A stretch of DNA of 64,000 nucleotides from Comamonadaceae bacterium (GTDB lineage Bacteria > Pseudomonadota > Gammaproteobacteria > Burkholderiales > Burkholderiaceae_C), in assembly GCA_027485235.1 (NCBI GenBank), contig JAIXRJ010000010.1, forward strand, positions 1 through 64,000, in the 5' to 3' direction. Below, one piece after another: positions 34,086 to 42,274 of this stretch (position 1 is the stretch's first letter; each line of letters starts with the position of its first letter). The notes under the pieces are model-generated. The model saw only the letters and a list, made by a program, of their open reading frames with translations. It did not search any database and had not been told where the DNA came from. A program made the translations under genes and the position numbers.

Positions 34086-34091
34086 CACAAT
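34086..34091 (+). promoter_or_regulatory. Candidate -10 element of srkA (CACAAT)
   Basis: CACAAT-N6-ATG with no ribosome-binding site, the same leaderless-type geometry as at 18139-18153. Confidence 0.45.
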
Positions 34092-34097
34092 CGGCGC

Positions 34098-35120
34098 ATG
34101 ACCGATACGACCGCTGTGCCATACCCTTATGCCGAACTGACCCCTGACCGGGTGATGGACGCCCTGTCTGAACTCGGCTTGTGGCCCGACGGGCGTTTGC
34201 TGGCGCTCAGCTCTTACGAAAACCGCGTTTACCGTGTCCACCTGGACGAACCCGAGCAAGGCCATCAGGCGGTGGTGCTCAAGTTCTACCGTCCGGGGCG
34301 CTGGCGCCGCGAACAGATTCAGGAAGAGCATGACTTTGCGGCCGAGTTGGTGGCGGGCGAAGTGCCGGTGGTCGCGCCTTTGACTTTGGGGGGCCAGACC
34401 TTGCACCACAGCGCAGGTTTTGATTTTTCGGTCAGCCCTTTGCGCGGCGGGCGCAGGCCCGAGCTGGACGACTTGGAAGTGCTGGAATGGATTGGCCGTT
34501 TTCTGGCCCGCATCCACACCGTGGGTGCAGCGCAGCCCTTTGCGCAACGGCCCACGCTGGACGTGCAGACCTTCGCTTTGGAGCCGGCCGAGTGGCTCAG
34601 GACGCACCAGATGATCCCGCTCGAAGTCGAGCGTGAATGGCAGAACGCGTTGGCGCAGGCCGTGGACATCATCCAGACCCAGATGGCGCAAGGTGCGGCA
34701 GACCGCCAAGGCTTGCGCCTGCACGGCGACTGCCATCCCGGCAACATCTTGTGGACGCCCACCGACATGCCCGGTGGCGGCCCGCATTTTGTGGATCTGG
34801 ACGATGCCCGTATGGGCCCGGCGGTGCAGGACCTGTGGATGCTGCTGTCGGGCGACCGCCGTCAACGCAGCGAACAGTTGTCAGCGCTGGTCGAGGGTTA
34901 CGAACAGGTGCGGGATTTTGACCGTGCTGAGCTGCACCTGATCGAGCCGCTGCGAACGCTGCGTTTGATCCATTACAGCGCCTGGTTGGCCCGGCGTTGG
35001 GAAGACCCGATTTTTCCGGTCAACTTTCCGTGGTTTGGCACGCCCGACTATTGGCGCGGCCAGGTGCAGATGCTGCAGGAACAGATCGAGCAGATGCAGC
35101 AAGAGCCTTTGAGGGTGTGA
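34098..35120 (+). CDS. srkA: Stress response Ser/Thr kinase SrkA (YihE family)
   Basis: A 340-residue kinase of the APH-like fold. The catalytic loop LHGDCHPGNILW and the metal-binding FVDLDDARMGPAVQDLW are present, and the YENRVYRVHL and VLKFYRPGRWRREQIQEEHDFA segments match YihE/SrkA. In E. coli the protein counters envelope and oxidative stress. The length matches a free-standing SrkA, so I treat it as housekeeping and not as part of the nearby BMC system. Confidence 0.87.
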   Translation: MTDTTAVPYPYAELTPDRVMDALSELGLWPDGRLLALSSYENRVYRVHLDEPEQGHQAVVLKFYRPGRWRREQIQEEHDFAAELVAGEVPVVAPLTLGGQTLHHSAGFDFSVSPLRGGRRPELDDLEVLEWIGRFLARIHTVGAAQPFAQRPTLDVQTFALEPAEWLRTHQMIPLEVEREWQNALAQAVDIIQTQMAQGAADRQGLRLHGDCHPGNILWTPTDMPGGGPHFVDLDDARMGPAVQDLWMLLSGDRRQRSEQLSALVEGYEQVRDFDRAELHLIEPLRTLRLIHYSAWLARRWEDPIFPVNFPWFGTPDYWRGQVQMLQEQIEQMQQEPLRV

Positions 35121-35124
35121 GTAC

Positions 35125-36117
35125 TCAAGTGCGGCGACGACCGGGCTGGATACCCAAGCCCATGGCGCAGCCGATCAGCGCAGGGTGTTCGGCGCGGATC
35201 ACATAAGTGGGGATCCGCCGCATGTGGTTTTCAAAGCGGCCTTTGGCTTCAAACGCGGCGCGAAAACCCGACCGTGCAAAGTAGTCGCCCAAGCGGCCGA
35301 TGACACCGCCGCCAATGTAAATGCCGCCCCGTGCGCCCAGCGTCAAGGCCAAGTTGGCGGCCGCATTGCCCAACAGGCGGCACATGCGGTCGAGGGCTTC
35401 TTCGCAGGCGACATCGGTGGCGGCCAAACCGCGCTCGGACACTTGCGCGGCCACCAAGGGCTCGGCTTGCTTGCCATTGAGCTCGCAAATGGCCTTGTAC
35501 AAATTCTCCAGCCCCATGCCCGAGATGGCCCGCTCGGCCGACACATGCGCATGCGTGCGCCACAGCACGCGCAAGATGTCGGCTTCACGCGCGCAAGTGG
35601 GCGACAGGCTCACATGACCGCCTTCGCCCGCAATGGCCACCCAATCGCCACGGCGCGAGCGCACAAGCGAGGACACACCCAAACCGGTGCCGGGGCCGAT
35701 CAGGCCTTTGGGCGCATCGGGCACGGGCTCGCCCGAGCCGATGGGTTCCAGATCGGCGCCTTGCAGTGCCGGCGCGGCCATGGCCATGGCTTCCCAGTCG
35801 TTGAGCATCAGCAGGCGGCTCAGGCCCAGTTGCTGGCGCGTGGCCTCGATGGAGAACTGCCAAGGGTTGTTGGTCATCTTCAGCAGATCGCCGTCAATGG
35901 GGTTGGCGATCGCGATGCACGCCTCGCGCACCTTAGGCTGACCGGCTTGCTGCAAATAGGCCTGCGCTGCGGCGGCCAGGTCGGGGTACTGGCCGGTGGG
36001 CAGCGTGATGTCTTGTGCAATGGGCGTGCCATCGCCATGCACCAGGGCAAAGCGGGCATGGGTACCACCGATGTCGCCCAGCAATCGAGGGGCGTTGGCA
36101 GGTGTGGCGTGGTTCAT
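35125..36117 (-). CDS. glk: Glucokinase
   Basis: A 330-residue bacterial glucokinase (ROK-unrelated Glk family). The N-terminal phosphate loop is LLGDIGGTHARFAL, with LNDWEAMAMA holding the catalytic Asp, GPGTGLGVSSLV, and EGGHVSLSP in the sugar site. The start at 36117 gives MNHATPANAPRLLGDIGGTH; a start 14 codons upstream is possible. It is convergent with srkA (4 bp apart). Confidence 0.92.
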   Translation of the reverse strand: MNHATPANAPRLLGDIGGTHARFALVHGDGTPIAQDITLPTGQYPDLAAAAQAYLQQAGQPKVREACIAIANPIDGDLLKMTNNPWQFSIEATRQQLGLSRLLMLNDWEAMAMAAPALQGADLEPIGSGEPVPDAPKGLIGPGTGLGVSSLVRSRRGDWVAIAGEGGHVSLSPTCAREADILRVLWRTHAHVSAERAISGMGLENLYKAICELNGKQAEPLVAAQVSERGLAATDVACEEALDRMCRLLGNAAANLALTLGARGGIYIGGGVIGRLGDYFARSGFRAAFEAKGRFENHMRRIPTYVIRAEHPALIGCAMGLGIQPGRRRT

Positions 36118-36148
36118 GTGGGGCCTGTGTGTGTGGGTGCTAAGGGTA

Positions 36149-37036
36149 TCAGTCTTCATCCTTCAGCACCCGTTCCATCAGTGCGCGCACGCTGTTCAAA
36201 AATGGCGCTTCGGTGCGCCCTGAAATGGTCACCAAACCGAATCGGGCCTGGGCGTTCAGCGCGGGCGTGACCGGCAGTTCAACCAGGTCGGGCGCTGAGG
36301 CGCGGATGGCCAGCACGATGGCATTGCTGTGGCGTGTGACATCCAACAAGCTGGAAATTTCCTCGCAGCGCAAGTTCACCAATGAGTCGGGATGGGCCCG
36401 TGGCCCAAAGCGTTCCATCAGGATGCGCGCCACTTCGTCGCTCAAAGGGGTGGAGGCGATGGGGTAGTCCAGCAGCCTCTCAAAAGGCACGCTGCGTTTT
36501 TTGGCCAGCGGGTGCTGCTTGCGGCACATGAAGGTGCCCTTCATTTCTTGCAGGGCTTCCACTTTCAAATCGGTGGCCGGTTGCAGCGAGCGGATGTCCA
36601 GGATCAGCGCATCCAGCGTGCGCTCGCGCAGGGCCTGCACCAAGAGCGCCGTGCTGCCGCGCGAGATGTCGATGTGCGCTTGCGGGTGCTCTTGGGCCAT
36701 CAGCATCAACAGTGGTGTCATCAACATGGCGCCAGGCCCGGAGCCCATGCCCACTCGGAACTGACCGATCTCGCCTTTCTTCAATTGCTGGCTGGTCAGG
36801 CGCAGTTCATTGGCTTCGTCCATCAGTACGCGGGCGCGTTGCACGACATGCTGACCGAAAGGCGTCAACTCGTTCTTGCGGCCGATGCGGTCGAACAGGG
36901 ACTGTCCCAGCTCGTCTTCCAGCGCTTTGATGCTGCGACTCAGCGCCGGTTGTGTGAGGTGCAGCTTGAGGGCCGACTGGCTGAAGGAGCCGCTGTGGGC
37001 CAGCTCGATCAGGTGTTTGAGTTGAACCAGGGTCAT
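36149..37036 (-). CDS. LysR-family transcriptional regulator
   Basis: A 295-residue LTTR with an N-terminal winged helix (LKHLIELAHSGSFSQSALKLHLTQPALSRSIKALEDELGQSLFDR) and a C-terminal effector domain. It is divergent from the Bug binding protein and M20 amidohydrolase genes, so control of those two by their substrate is likely (standard LTTR logic; inference). GGAG lies 5 nt before the ATG. Confidence 0.92.
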   Translation of the reverse strand: MTLVQLKHLIELAHSGSFSQSALKLHLTQPALSRSIKALEDELGQSLFDRIGRKNELTPFGQHVVQRARVLMDEANELRLTSQQLKKGEIGQFRVGMGSGPGAMLMTPLLMLMAQEHPQAHIDISRGSTALLVQALRERTLDALILDIRSLQPATDLKVEALQEMKGTFMCRKQHPLAKKRSVPFERLLDYPIASTPLSDEVARILMERFGPRAHPDSLVNLRCEEISSLLDVTRHSNAIVLAIRASAPDLVELPVTPALNAQARFGLVTISGRTEAPFLNSVRALMERVLKDED

Positions 37037-37070
37037 GGGGGCTCCAATCCATAACTGAAAATCATGCTAA

Positions 37071-37100
37071 CCGACATAAAAATGCATTGGACATTATAAA
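37071..37100 (+). promoter_or_regulatory. Candidate promoter of the Bug protein gene
   Basis: CCGACA (37071-37076) and TATAAA (37095-37100), 18 bp apart. The region also carries an imperfect direct repeat, GACATAAAAATG (37073-37084) and GACATTATAAAAATG (37090-37104). It lies in the LysR divergent region. Confidence 0.35.
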
Positions 37101-37150
37101 AATGGCTTCCTACGATGAAGCCATAAGCACTTTTCAATTGGAGTCGAGAC

Positions 37151-38137
37151 ATGAACACCCCCTTTCGTCGCATAGCCGCCTTGCTGAGCGGACTGATGCT
37201 GGCCAGCGCCGTGAGCGCACAGACCTACCCCAGCAAACCCGTCACTTTGTTGGTGCCTTACCCCGCTGGCGGTTTGTCGGACGTGATCGCCCGCACGGTG
37301 AACAACACCTTGTCCAAAAACATGGGCCAGCCGGTGATCGTGGACAACCTGGGCGGTGCCAGTGGCTCGATCGCGGCGCAAAAAGTGCTGAATGCCCCTG
37401 CCGATGGCCAGATCATTTTTCAGGGCTCGCCCAATGAGTTGATCCTGGCCCCCTTGGCCATCTCAGCGGTCAAGTTCAAGAGCGAAGATTTTCGTCTGGT
37501 GCAAATGATCGCCACCGCCCAGATCGGCTTTTTGGCGCGCAAGGAGTTGCCGGTGCGCAACGTGGACGAATTTTTGGACTACGCCCGCAAGGAAGCCGCA
37601 CAAGGCCGCCCCATCACTTACGCCAGCGTGGGTCCAGGCTCGTTTTATCACCTGCTGGGCGAGCACCTGTCCAAGATCACCAATATCCCGATGACCCATG
37701 TGCCCTACAAAGGCGCAGCGCCTGCCAACCAGGATTTGCTGGGTGGACAGGTGGACATCTTCTTGGCGCCCTACGGCAAGGCTTATGACGAACTGCACAA
37801 GCAGGGCAAGCTCAAAGTGCTGGCCATGCTCAACAGCGAGCGCCTGGAGTCGGTCAAGGACTACCCCGCGATCACTGAGAGCAAGTCGCTCCAGAATTTC
37901 ACATTCAACATCTGGACCGGCTATTTCGTGAAGAAAGACACGCCCGAGCCGATCGTGCAGGTCATTCACAAGGCGATCACCGATTCGCTGACCGATCCCG
38001 CTGTGCGCGGTGGCCTGGAAGCCAACAGCCAATTGGTGGCCAAGCCTTTGTCGCTGCAGGCCGTGGGCAAGGCCTACACCGACGGCACGGCGCAGTTTCG
38101 CGCGATCGCCAAGTCCATCAACCTGCAGCCGCAGTGA
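37151..38137 (+). CDS. Bug-family (tripartite tricarboxylate transporter type) binding protein
   Basis: A 328-residue periplasmic binding protein with a signal peptide ending AVSAQT near residue 25, then the Bug hallmark YPSKPVTLLVPYPAGGLSDVIART and VVDNLGGASGSIAAQKVLNAPADG. No TctA/TctB membrane genes are adjacent, as is common for the expanded Bug family in Burkholderiales. It is followed at 1 bp by an amidohydrolase and is divergent from a LysR gene. The likely ligand is an organic acid or acylated amino acid. Confidence 0.88.
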   Translation: MNTPFRRIAALLSGLMLASAVSAQTYPSKPVTLLVPYPAGGLSDVIARTVNNTLSKNMGQPVIVDNLGGASGSIAAQKVLNAPADGQIIFQGSPNELILAPLAISAVKFKSEDFRLVQMIATAQIGFLARKELPVRNVDEFLDYARKEAAQGRPITYASVGPGSFYHLLGEHLSKITNIPMTHVPYKGAAPANQDLLGGQVDIFLAPYGKAYDELHKQGKLKVLAMLNSERLESVKDYPAITESKSLQNFTFNIWTGYFVKKDTPEPIVQVIHKAITDSLTDPAVRGGLEANSQLVAKPLSLQAVGKAYTDGTAQFRAIAKSINLQPQ

Positions 38138-38138
38138 C

Positions 38139-39317
38139 ATGACGTATTTGCGCGATGCGCTCGCCGATCGGGTGGGTGAATTCATCCAGCTGCGGCGCGA
38201 CATCCACCGCCACCCCGAGTTGGCCTTTGAAGAGCACCGCACCTCGGACCTGGTGGCGGCCAAGCTGCAAAGCTGGGGCTACCAGGTGCGCCGGGGTCTG
38301 GGCGGGACTGGCGTGGTGGGCACTTTGCAGCGCGGCAGCAGCGCGCGCAAGCTGGGCATCCGCGCCGACATGGACGCCTTGCCCATCCAAGAATCCACCG
38401 GCGCCGAATGGGCCAGCACACGCCAAGGCCTGATGCACGCCTGCGGCCACGACGGCCACACCGCCATGCTGTTGGCCGCGGCCAAAGCCATCGCGCAAGC
38501 GCCTGAGTTGGACGGCACGCTGAATTTGATTTTCCAGCCGGCCGAAGAGGGCGGCGGCGGCGGGGCGGTCCGCATGATGGACGACGGCTTGTTCGAGCAC
38601 CACCCGTGTGATGCCGTGTTTGCCATGCACAACATGCCCGGCATGCCGGTGGGGCACTTCGTGTTTCGCGATGGCGCGGCCATGGCCTCCAGCGATTACG
38701 CCACCCTCCGCATCCACGGCACCGGCGGCCACGGCGCCATGCCGCACCGCGCGGCGGACCCGCTGGTCGCGGCGTCTTCCATCGTCATGGCCTTGCAGAC
38801 GGTGGTCTCGCGCAATGTGGACCCGCTGCACACCGCCGTGGTCACCGTGGGCGCTTTGCACGCGGGCCAAGCCAACAACGTGATCCCGGCGCTGGCCACC
38901 CTGGAACTCAGCGTGCGTGCCCTTGACCCCCAGGTGCGCCTGTTGCTGGCGCAGCGCATCAAGGCGCTGGTGACGGCGCAGGCCGAAAGTTTTGGCGTGC
39001 GTGCCGAGGTGGAATGGCGGCAAGGCTATTGCGTGCTGGTCAACCACACAGCGCAAACCGAGTTTGCCCGCCAAGTGGCGCTTGACTTGGTGGGGCCAGA
39101 GCGCGTCATCTTGAACGGCCCACCGCTCACGGGCAGTGAAGACTTCGCTTTCATGCTGGAAAAAGTGCCGGGCAGTTATGTGCTGATCGGCAATGGCGAC
39201 GGCGATTCGGCGGGCGCGTGCATGGTGCACAACCCGGGCTACGATTTCAACGATGACAACATCGCCACGGGCAGCGCGTATTGGGTCTCCTTTGTGAAGG
39301 CCTACCTCGCCAATTAA
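38139..39317 (+). CDS. M20-family amidohydrolase (hippurate hydrolase-like)
   Basis: A 392-residue metallopeptidase-fold aminoacylase/carboxypeptidase. Metal-binding and catalytic motifs are seen: RDIHRHPELAFEEHRTS, GIRADMDALPIQE, HACGHDGHTAMLL, FQPAEEGGGG, and TGSEDFAF near the end. It hydrolyses N-acyl amino acids; hippurate-type substrates would give benzoate and glycine. The adjacent glycine-sensing riboswitch downstream makes a glycine-releasing reaction attractive, but this is inference. Confidence 0.88.
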   Translation: MTYLRDALADRVGEFIQLRRDIHRHPELAFEEHRTSDLVAAKLQSWGYQVRRGLGGTGVVGTLQRGSSARKLGIRADMDALPIQESTGAEWASTRQGLMHACGHDGHTAMLLAAAKAIAQAPELDGTLNLIFQPAEEGGGGGAVRMMDDGLFEHHPCDAVFAMHNMPGMPVGHFVFRDGAAMASSDYATLRIHGTGGHGAMPHRAADPLVAASSIVMALQTVVSRNVDPLHTAVVTVGALHAGQANNVIPALATLELSVRALDPQVRLLLAQRIKALVTAQAESFGVRAEVEWRQGYCVLVNHTAQTEFARQVALDLVGPERVILNGPPLTGSEDFAFMLEKVPGSYVLIGNGDGDSAGACMVHNPGYDFNDDNIATGSAYWVSFVKAYLAN

Positions 39318-39353
39318 AATGATTGAAAACCATCGACCTTGTGTCGACATGTG

Positions 39354-39549
39354 ATCGGGAGAGACTGCCACCGCGCCAGCGGCAGGCAGCGCCGAAGGAG
39401 CAACCGCCCCGGAAACTCTCAGGCCAAAGGACCGGTCACATGCCAATTCTCTGAAGAGCTGCTGGCGTCATCGTCCGCCAGTGCACCGAAGGAGCAAGCG
39501 ATGCGCACCCGTGCGCGCCGTGAATCTCTCAGGTCCTGATACAGAGGGG
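39354..39549 (+). promoter_or_regulatory. Tandem glycine riboswitch
   Basis: Two glycine aptamers in series. Aptamer 1 (about 39354-39436) has CGGGAGAG, GCCGAAGGAGCAA (39391-39403) and GGAAACTCTCAGGC leading to AAAGGACCG. Aptamer 2 (about 39445-39549) has TTCTCTG, CACCGAAGGAGCAAGCG (39484-39500) and GAATCTCTCAGGTCCTGATACAGAGGG. The core sequences match the gcvT-type motif. It precedes the DadA-like gene. Confidence 0.93.
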
Positions 39550-39584
39550 GCGTCACCGACATGCGGCTTGCATGCGGTGGCCCC
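39547..39584 (+). promoter_or_regulatory. Hairpin after the glycine riboswitch (expression platform candidate)
   Basis: GGGG...CACCG-a-CATGC, loop GGCTT, GCATG-CGGTG-g-CCCC. A strong stem directly follows aptamer 2, with no U-run after it. It ends about 30 nt before the dadA-like start, so control of translation or RNA stability is more likely than simple intrinsic termination. Confidence 0.5.
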
Positions 39585-39614
39585 ATCCTTTGACGTCTTG
39601 AAAGCTCCATTGCC

Positions 39615-40868
39615 ATGAAAACCATAGCAGTCATCGGTGGCGGTATCACCGGCGTCACCACCGCCTATTCCCTGGCCAAACGCGGCTTTGCCGTCACCTT
39701 GTTCGAGCGCCATCGCTACGCCGCGATGGAAACCTCGTTTGCCAATGGTGGTCAGCTGTCGGCCTCCAACGCCGAAGTCTGGACCCACTGGTCCACCATC
39801 CTCAAGGGCATGAAGTGGATGCTCAAAAGCGATGCGCCTTTGTTGGTCAACCCCGCACCCACCTGGCACAAGCTGTCGTGGTTTGCCGAGTTCATCGCGG
39901 CCATGCCCCATTACGAGCGCAACACGGTTGAGACCGCCCGCCTGGCTGTGGCCGCACGCCAGCACCTGTTTGCCTGGGCGCAAGAAGAAGGCATCGACTT
40001 CGACCTGAAAAAAGAGGGCATCCTGCACATCTACCGCGACAAGAAGGGTTTTGACCACGCCGGTCGCGTCTCGCAAATGCTGGCCAAAGGCGGCCTGCCA
40101 CGCCGCGCAGTGACACCCGAAGAAATGAAGGCCATCGAGCCCACCTTGGCGGGCACCTATTACGGCGGTTACTTCACCGAGAGCGATTCCACCGGTGACA
40201 TCCACAAGTTCACCCACGGGCTGGCCGCAGCGGCCGAGCGCCTGGGCGTCAAGACCTTGTACGGTCAAAACGTCCAGTCGGTGCGCAGCGATGGCCAGCA
40301 AGCCGTCATCACGGTGGCTGGGGATGAAGGCGGCGTTGTGCACACCTTCGACGGCATGGTGGTGTGTGCGGGCGTGGCCAGCCGCGACTTCGCTTCGCAG
40401 CTGGGTGACCGCGTCAACATCTACCCCGTCAAAGGTTATTCGATCACCGTCAACCTGAACGACGAACAAAGCCAGGCCGGTGCGCCGAATGTGAGCTTGC
40501 TGGACGACGAAACCAAGTTGGTCACCAGCCGCTTGGGGCTGAACCGTTTCCGTGTGGCGGGCACGGCCGAGTTCAACGGTGTGGACCGCGACATCCGCGC
40601 CGACCGCATCCGCCCCTTGATCGAGTGGGTGGAGCAGTGTTTCCCCAAGATCAACACCCGCTCGGTGGTGCCGTGGGCCGGCCTGCGCCCCATGATGCCC
40701 AACATGATGCCCCGCGTCGGTCGCGGCAGCAAAGCCAATGTGTTCTACAACACCGGCCACGGCCACCTGGGCTGGACGCTGTCGGCCGTGACCGCCGACA
40801 TGGTCGGCAACGTGGTGCAAGAAGCCAGCCGCTCGGTGCGTCAGGCCGGCATGTTTCAGCCCGCCTGA
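39615..40868 (+). CDS. D-amino-acid dehydrogenase-like FAD oxidoreductase under glycine control
   Basis: A 417-residue FAD protein of the DadA/DAO family. The N-terminal dinucleotide motif is AVIGGGITGVTTAYSLAKRGFAVTLFE. Later segments are YPVKGYSITVNL, RVAGTAEFNG, PWAGLRPMMPNMMPRVG and GHGHLGWTLS. DadA passes electrons from D-amino acids to the respiratory chain. The upstream tandem glycine riboswitch suggests glycine or a closely related amine is a substrate or product. It overlaps the convergent MFS gene by 13 bp. Confidence 0.88.
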   Translation: MKTIAVIGGGITGVTTAYSLAKRGFAVTLFERHRYAAMETSFANGGQLSASNAEVWTHWSTILKGMKWMLKSDAPLLVNPAPTWHKLSWFAEFIAAMPHYERNTVETARLAVAARQHLFAWAQEEGIDFDLKKEGILHIYRDKKGFDHAGRVSQMLAKGGLPRRAVTPEEMKAIEPTLAGTYYGGYFTESDSTGDIHKFTHGLAAAAERLGVKTLYGQNVQSVRSDGQQAVITVAGDEGGVVHTFDGMVVCAGVASRDFASQLGDRVNIYPVKGYSITVNLNDEQSQAGAPNVSLLDDETKLVTSRLGLNRFRVAGTAEFNGVDRDIRADRIRPLIEWVEQCFPKINTRSVVPWAGLRPMMPNMMPRVGRGSKANVFYNTGHGHLGWTLSAVTADMVGNVVQEASRSVRQAGMFQPA

Positions 40869-42079
40869 CGCACCCGCCAAAACAGCCAGCTGGCGATGCA
40901 CAGGTTGAGCAGGTTCCACGCGATGCCATTCAAAAAGGCCGCGTGGTAACTGCCCGTCAGATCGAACACCCAGCCGGACATCCACCCCCCTAAGGCCATG
41001 CCCACCAGCGTGGCCATGATGACGGCGCCCACCCGGGCGCCGGCTTCTTTGGGGTCAAAGTGCTCGCGGATGATGATCGCGTACGCGGGCACGATGCCGC
41101 CCTGAAACAGGCCGAACAGGGCCGAGACCAGGTACAGCGGCACCAAGCCGTCAAAAGGCAAGAACATCAGCAGCGCCACGCCCTGCAGCATGGAGCCCAG
41201 CAGCAATGTGCGGATGCCGCCAATGCGGTCGCTGATCACGCCAAACACCAAGCGGCTGACGATGCCGCTGGCCAGCATGAGCGAGAGCATCTCGGCCCCG
41301 CGTGCCGCGCCAAACCCCAAGTCGGTGCAGTACGCCACGATGTGCACCTGTGGCATGGACATGGCCACACAACAGGCCACACCCGCCAGACACAGCAAGC
41401 TTTGTGCGTGCGAAGGTTTCAGGCCAAAGGGGCGGCTGCGGTCCACTTCTGGCGCACTGGCGTTCGCCGGGGTCAGACTCACCAAGGGCGGGCGCTGGCG
41501 CATGCGTGTGGCCAGCAAGAACATGCCCACGCCACAAAAAATGCCCAACAGGATGTAGGTCTGACGCCAGCCGATGGTCTCCACACCGCGCTGCACCAGT
41601 GGCGGCCAGATCGTGCCGGCAATGTAATTACCGCTGGCACAAATGGCCACCGCAATCCCGCGGCGGCGGTTCCACCACAAAGCGGTGTCGGCCATCAAGG
41701 GCGCAAAGGTCGATGAACTGCCCACAAAGCCCATCAGTGCGTGCGCCAGGCCAAAGGCCCAGATGCTGCCCGACAGGCCCGCCCAGACAAAGCCACCACA
41801 CACCGCAAGCGCCCCGACCCACAGGACCGGCATCAGCCCATGCCGGTCGGCCATGCGCCCCGTGATCAGGCCGCCCAGCCCCAAGCTGATCATCATCAGC
41901 GTATAGGGCAAAGAGGCATCGGCCCGACCCACCCCAAACTCGGTCTGCACTTCCGGCAGCACCACCGAGACGATGTACATGCTGCTGTTGCCCAGCACCA
42001 CCAGCCCCAGCGTGACCAGCAAACGCCAGGCGGCTTGGCGCGAATCGATGAGGGACGGATCGGCGGGGAGGGTGTTCAT
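40856..42079 (-). CDS. MFS transporter
   Basis: A 407-residue major-facilitator carrier with about 12 helices. The loop 2-3 motif reads GLITGRMADRHGLMPVLWVGA, and the second-half equivalent is RLVFGVISDRIGGIRTLLLGS. It resembles the oxalate/formate-antiporter and monocarboxylate group of MFS proteins; the substrate is unknown. The start has TAAATT 6 bp upstream on the minus strand and no ribosome-binding site. Confidence 0.85.
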   Translation of the reverse strand: MNTLPADPSLIDSRQAAWRLLVTLGLVVLGNSSMYIVSVVLPEVQTEFGVGRADASLPYTLMMISLGLGGLITGRMADRHGLMPVLWVGALAVCGGFVWAGLSGSIWAFGLAHALMGFVGSSSTFAPLMADTALWWNRRRGIAVAICASGNYIAGTIWPPLVQRGVETIGWRQTYILLGIFCGVGMFLLATRMRQRPPLVSLTPANASAPEVDRSRPFGLKPSHAQSLLCLAGVACCVAMSMPQVHIVAYCTDLGFGAARGAEMLSLMLASGIVSRLVFGVISDRIGGIRTLLLGSMLQGVALLMFLPFDGLVPLYLVSALFGLFQGGIVPAYAIIIREHFDPKEAGARVGAVIMATLVGMALGGWMSGWVFDLTGSYHAAFLNGIAWNLLNLCIASWLFWRVRQAG

Positions 42080-42221
42080 CGGGACAATTTAGCCGATGGG
42101 CAGGGGCGGACTTGTCTTGTGGGTTACTGGTGCAGGTCGGCGCATGTCTTATCAATACAAGTTTGTAACCTCGATGTGCAAGGAGCCACGCCAGTCAAGG
42201 GTTTGCACAGCATCAGACGCA

Positions 42222-42259
42222 AAAAAGCCCCGCCAGACGCAAGTCCTGCGGGGCTTTTT
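42222..42259. terminator. Bidirectional intrinsic terminator downstream of htpG
   Basis: AAAAAGCCCCGC (42222-42233), loop of 14 nt, GCGGGGCTTTTT (42248-42259). It ends htpG transcription (minus strand). Confidence 0.88.
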
Positions 42260-42274
42260 GCTGGGTGCCGCAGA

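Noticed and set aside
34098..35120. APH-like kinase near the BMC genes as a BMC component (as in RMM-type loci)
   Set aside because: It matches free-standing SrkA/YihE in length and motifs, is not in the operon, and is separated by an enoyl-CoA hydratase and an opposite-strand channel gene.
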